Assembly (NCBI GenBank): GCA_003247575.1
Contig: QJZC01000049.1
Span: 23,346 to 87,345 of the forward strand
Reading direction: 5' to 3'
From: Pseudomonadota bacterium
GTDB taxonomy: Bacteria > Myxococcota_A > UBA9160 > SZUA-336
DNA length: 64,000 bases
Shown here: positions 63,535 through 64,000 of the stretch, piece after piece
Position numbering within the stretch: the stretch's first letter is position 1
Layout of the letters: every line of letters starts with the position of its first letter
Position numbers and translations under genes: made by a program
The notes under the pieces: generated by a model
Databases searched by the model: none
Told to the model about the DNA's origin: nothing
What the model saw: the letters and a program-made list of their open reading frames with translations, nothing else

Positions 63535-63882
63535 GTCAAGCTGGCAATGACCTGCGGCGACCTGAGCTCGAGACTCCTGCAGCTGCGGCGCTACGAGAAG
63601 GTCCTCGTCCTGAACGTCGCAAACGACGCCGAGCGTCGCTCCTACGCCGACAAGTTCGCGAGAGCCCACAGCGACTTCCGCGACATCCTCGACCGAGTCC
63701 GTCCAGGGCACCCGCAACATCGCCAGCGCGATCGAGAGCATGACTTCTGCGATCGCACGCTCCGCGGACAGAGCACAGTCCGCAGAAGAGTCGGCTCACT
63801 CACACGTGCAGCCGAGGAACTCACAGGGATCGCGCAGGAGCGTGGGGAGTTGGCTTCATTGCCGAGGCAACCCGCATCCTGA
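63535..63882 (+). pseudogene. Degraded methyl-accepting chemotaxis protein fragment
   Basis: One frame reads KLAMTCGDLSSRLLQLRRYE, KVLVLNVANDAERRSYADKF, close to the four-helix-bundle sensor of MCPs (typical RRYEKDFFLN). A neighbouring frame continues TESVQGTRNIASAIESMTSA, IARSADRAQSAEES, and the first frame then resumes SLTRAAEELTGIAQE. Two shifts within ~100 bases and the missing membrane and signalling parts point to a decayed receptor gene; sequencing error is an alternative. No upstream start with ribosome site was found. Confidence 0.42.
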
Positions 63883-63931
63883 TACGTTCCGGCCAGTTCA
63901 TTCCCACCACGAGACCCTCCCGAAGCTCCTC

Positions 63932-64000
63932 ATGTTCGACATCCGAATCTGGACCCTGGGCCAGACCTACATGCTCACCGACGATCCCTTCATGCCCGCA
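63932..64000 (+). CDS. Possible start of a partial gene at window edge
   Basis: ATG 63932 opens 23 codons to the window end (MFDIRIWTLGQTYMLTDDPF). Too short to identify; no ribosome site. Listed only as a candidate. Confidence 0.2.
   Translation, partial: MFDIRIWTLGQTYMLTDDPFMPA

Noticed and set aside
1..64000. CRISPR arrays, insertion sequences, prophage, rRNA
   Set aside because: No regularly spaced repeats, transposase or integrase motifs, or rRNA stretches were seen.

Overview
The window is GC-rich, densely packed double-membrane bacterial DNA. Evidence for a Gram-negative cell: an MCE/Mla-type lipid ABC transporter with a lipoprotein, a TonB-dependent receptor, a beta-barrel protein ending in Phe, a LolA-like periplasmic protein, a MscS-type channel and a decaheme c-type cytochrome. 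Aconitase B, a PiT/DUF47 phosphate pair, a P450, a DyP peroxidase and large hybrid kinases suit an aerobic, environmental proteobacterium or Myxococcota-like (delta-grade) organism; the exact phylum cannot be fixed from sequence alone. No rRNA, convincing tRNA, insertion sequence or CRISPR array was seen.

Layout. 1-5.4 kb: a truncated (window edge) ApbE flavin transferase, a pyruvate-kinase-like protein without the C-terminal domain, a GT4 glycosyltransferase and a CBS-pair protein. 5.8-10.9 kb: a reverse-strand operon LolA-like > outer-membrane barrel > RND/MMPL transporter. 11.4-15.8 kb: an FAD monooxygenase fused to an aminoglycoside-phosphotransferase-like kinase, then a PiT phosphate permease with its DUF47 partner. 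15.8-20.0 kb: acnB divergent from a LysR regulator with a palindromic operator candidate between them, and a methyltransferase. 20.0-23.6 kb: STAS-MlaE, MlaF, MlaD and a PqiC-like lipoprotein, tightly overlapped. 23.8-28.8 kb: ACP, MaoC-like, SDR, FkbH-like and MBOAT genes, four of which overlap by a few bases, so probably one ACP-dependent acyl-modifying pathway; an acyl-CoA ligase follows. 30.6-35.2 kb: a small secreted protein and a 1319-residue decaheme cytochrome c carrying an LVIVD propeller. 35.4-41.6 kb: a reverse-strand set of P450 > duplicated-domain membrane protein > DyP peroxidase, with an SGNH-like membrane-anchored protein downstream. 42.0-48.3 kb: PQQ-type sugar dehydrogenase, DUF4202, a metallophosphatase remnant, DUF1223, a YbdG-like channel, a class IV aminotransferase and an isomerase-acetyltransferase fusion. 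48.7-51.7 kb: a soluble PAS kinase, a receptor-like helical protein and an ODP-type metallo-beta-lactamase-fold protein. 51.8-63.4 kb: NamZ-like DUF1343, a TonB receptor, a tandem kinase-receiver-kinase-receiver protein, an LTA-synthase-like sulfatase and a phospholipase C with a YegP-like tail. The right end holds a degraded chemoreceptor piece.

The strongest candidates for something not yet described are the P450/duplicated membrane protein/DyP operon (the P450 lacks the oxygen-activating acid-alcohol pair), the ACP-FkbH-MBOAT cassette next to an MCE exporter, the monooxygenase-kinase fusion, the decaheme-LVIVD protein, the duplicated membrane hybrid kinase, and the ODP/receptor-like pair. 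Most starts were chosen from Shine-Dalgarno position and from where family homology begins; several reading frames extend upstream into non-homologous sequence and were trimmed.
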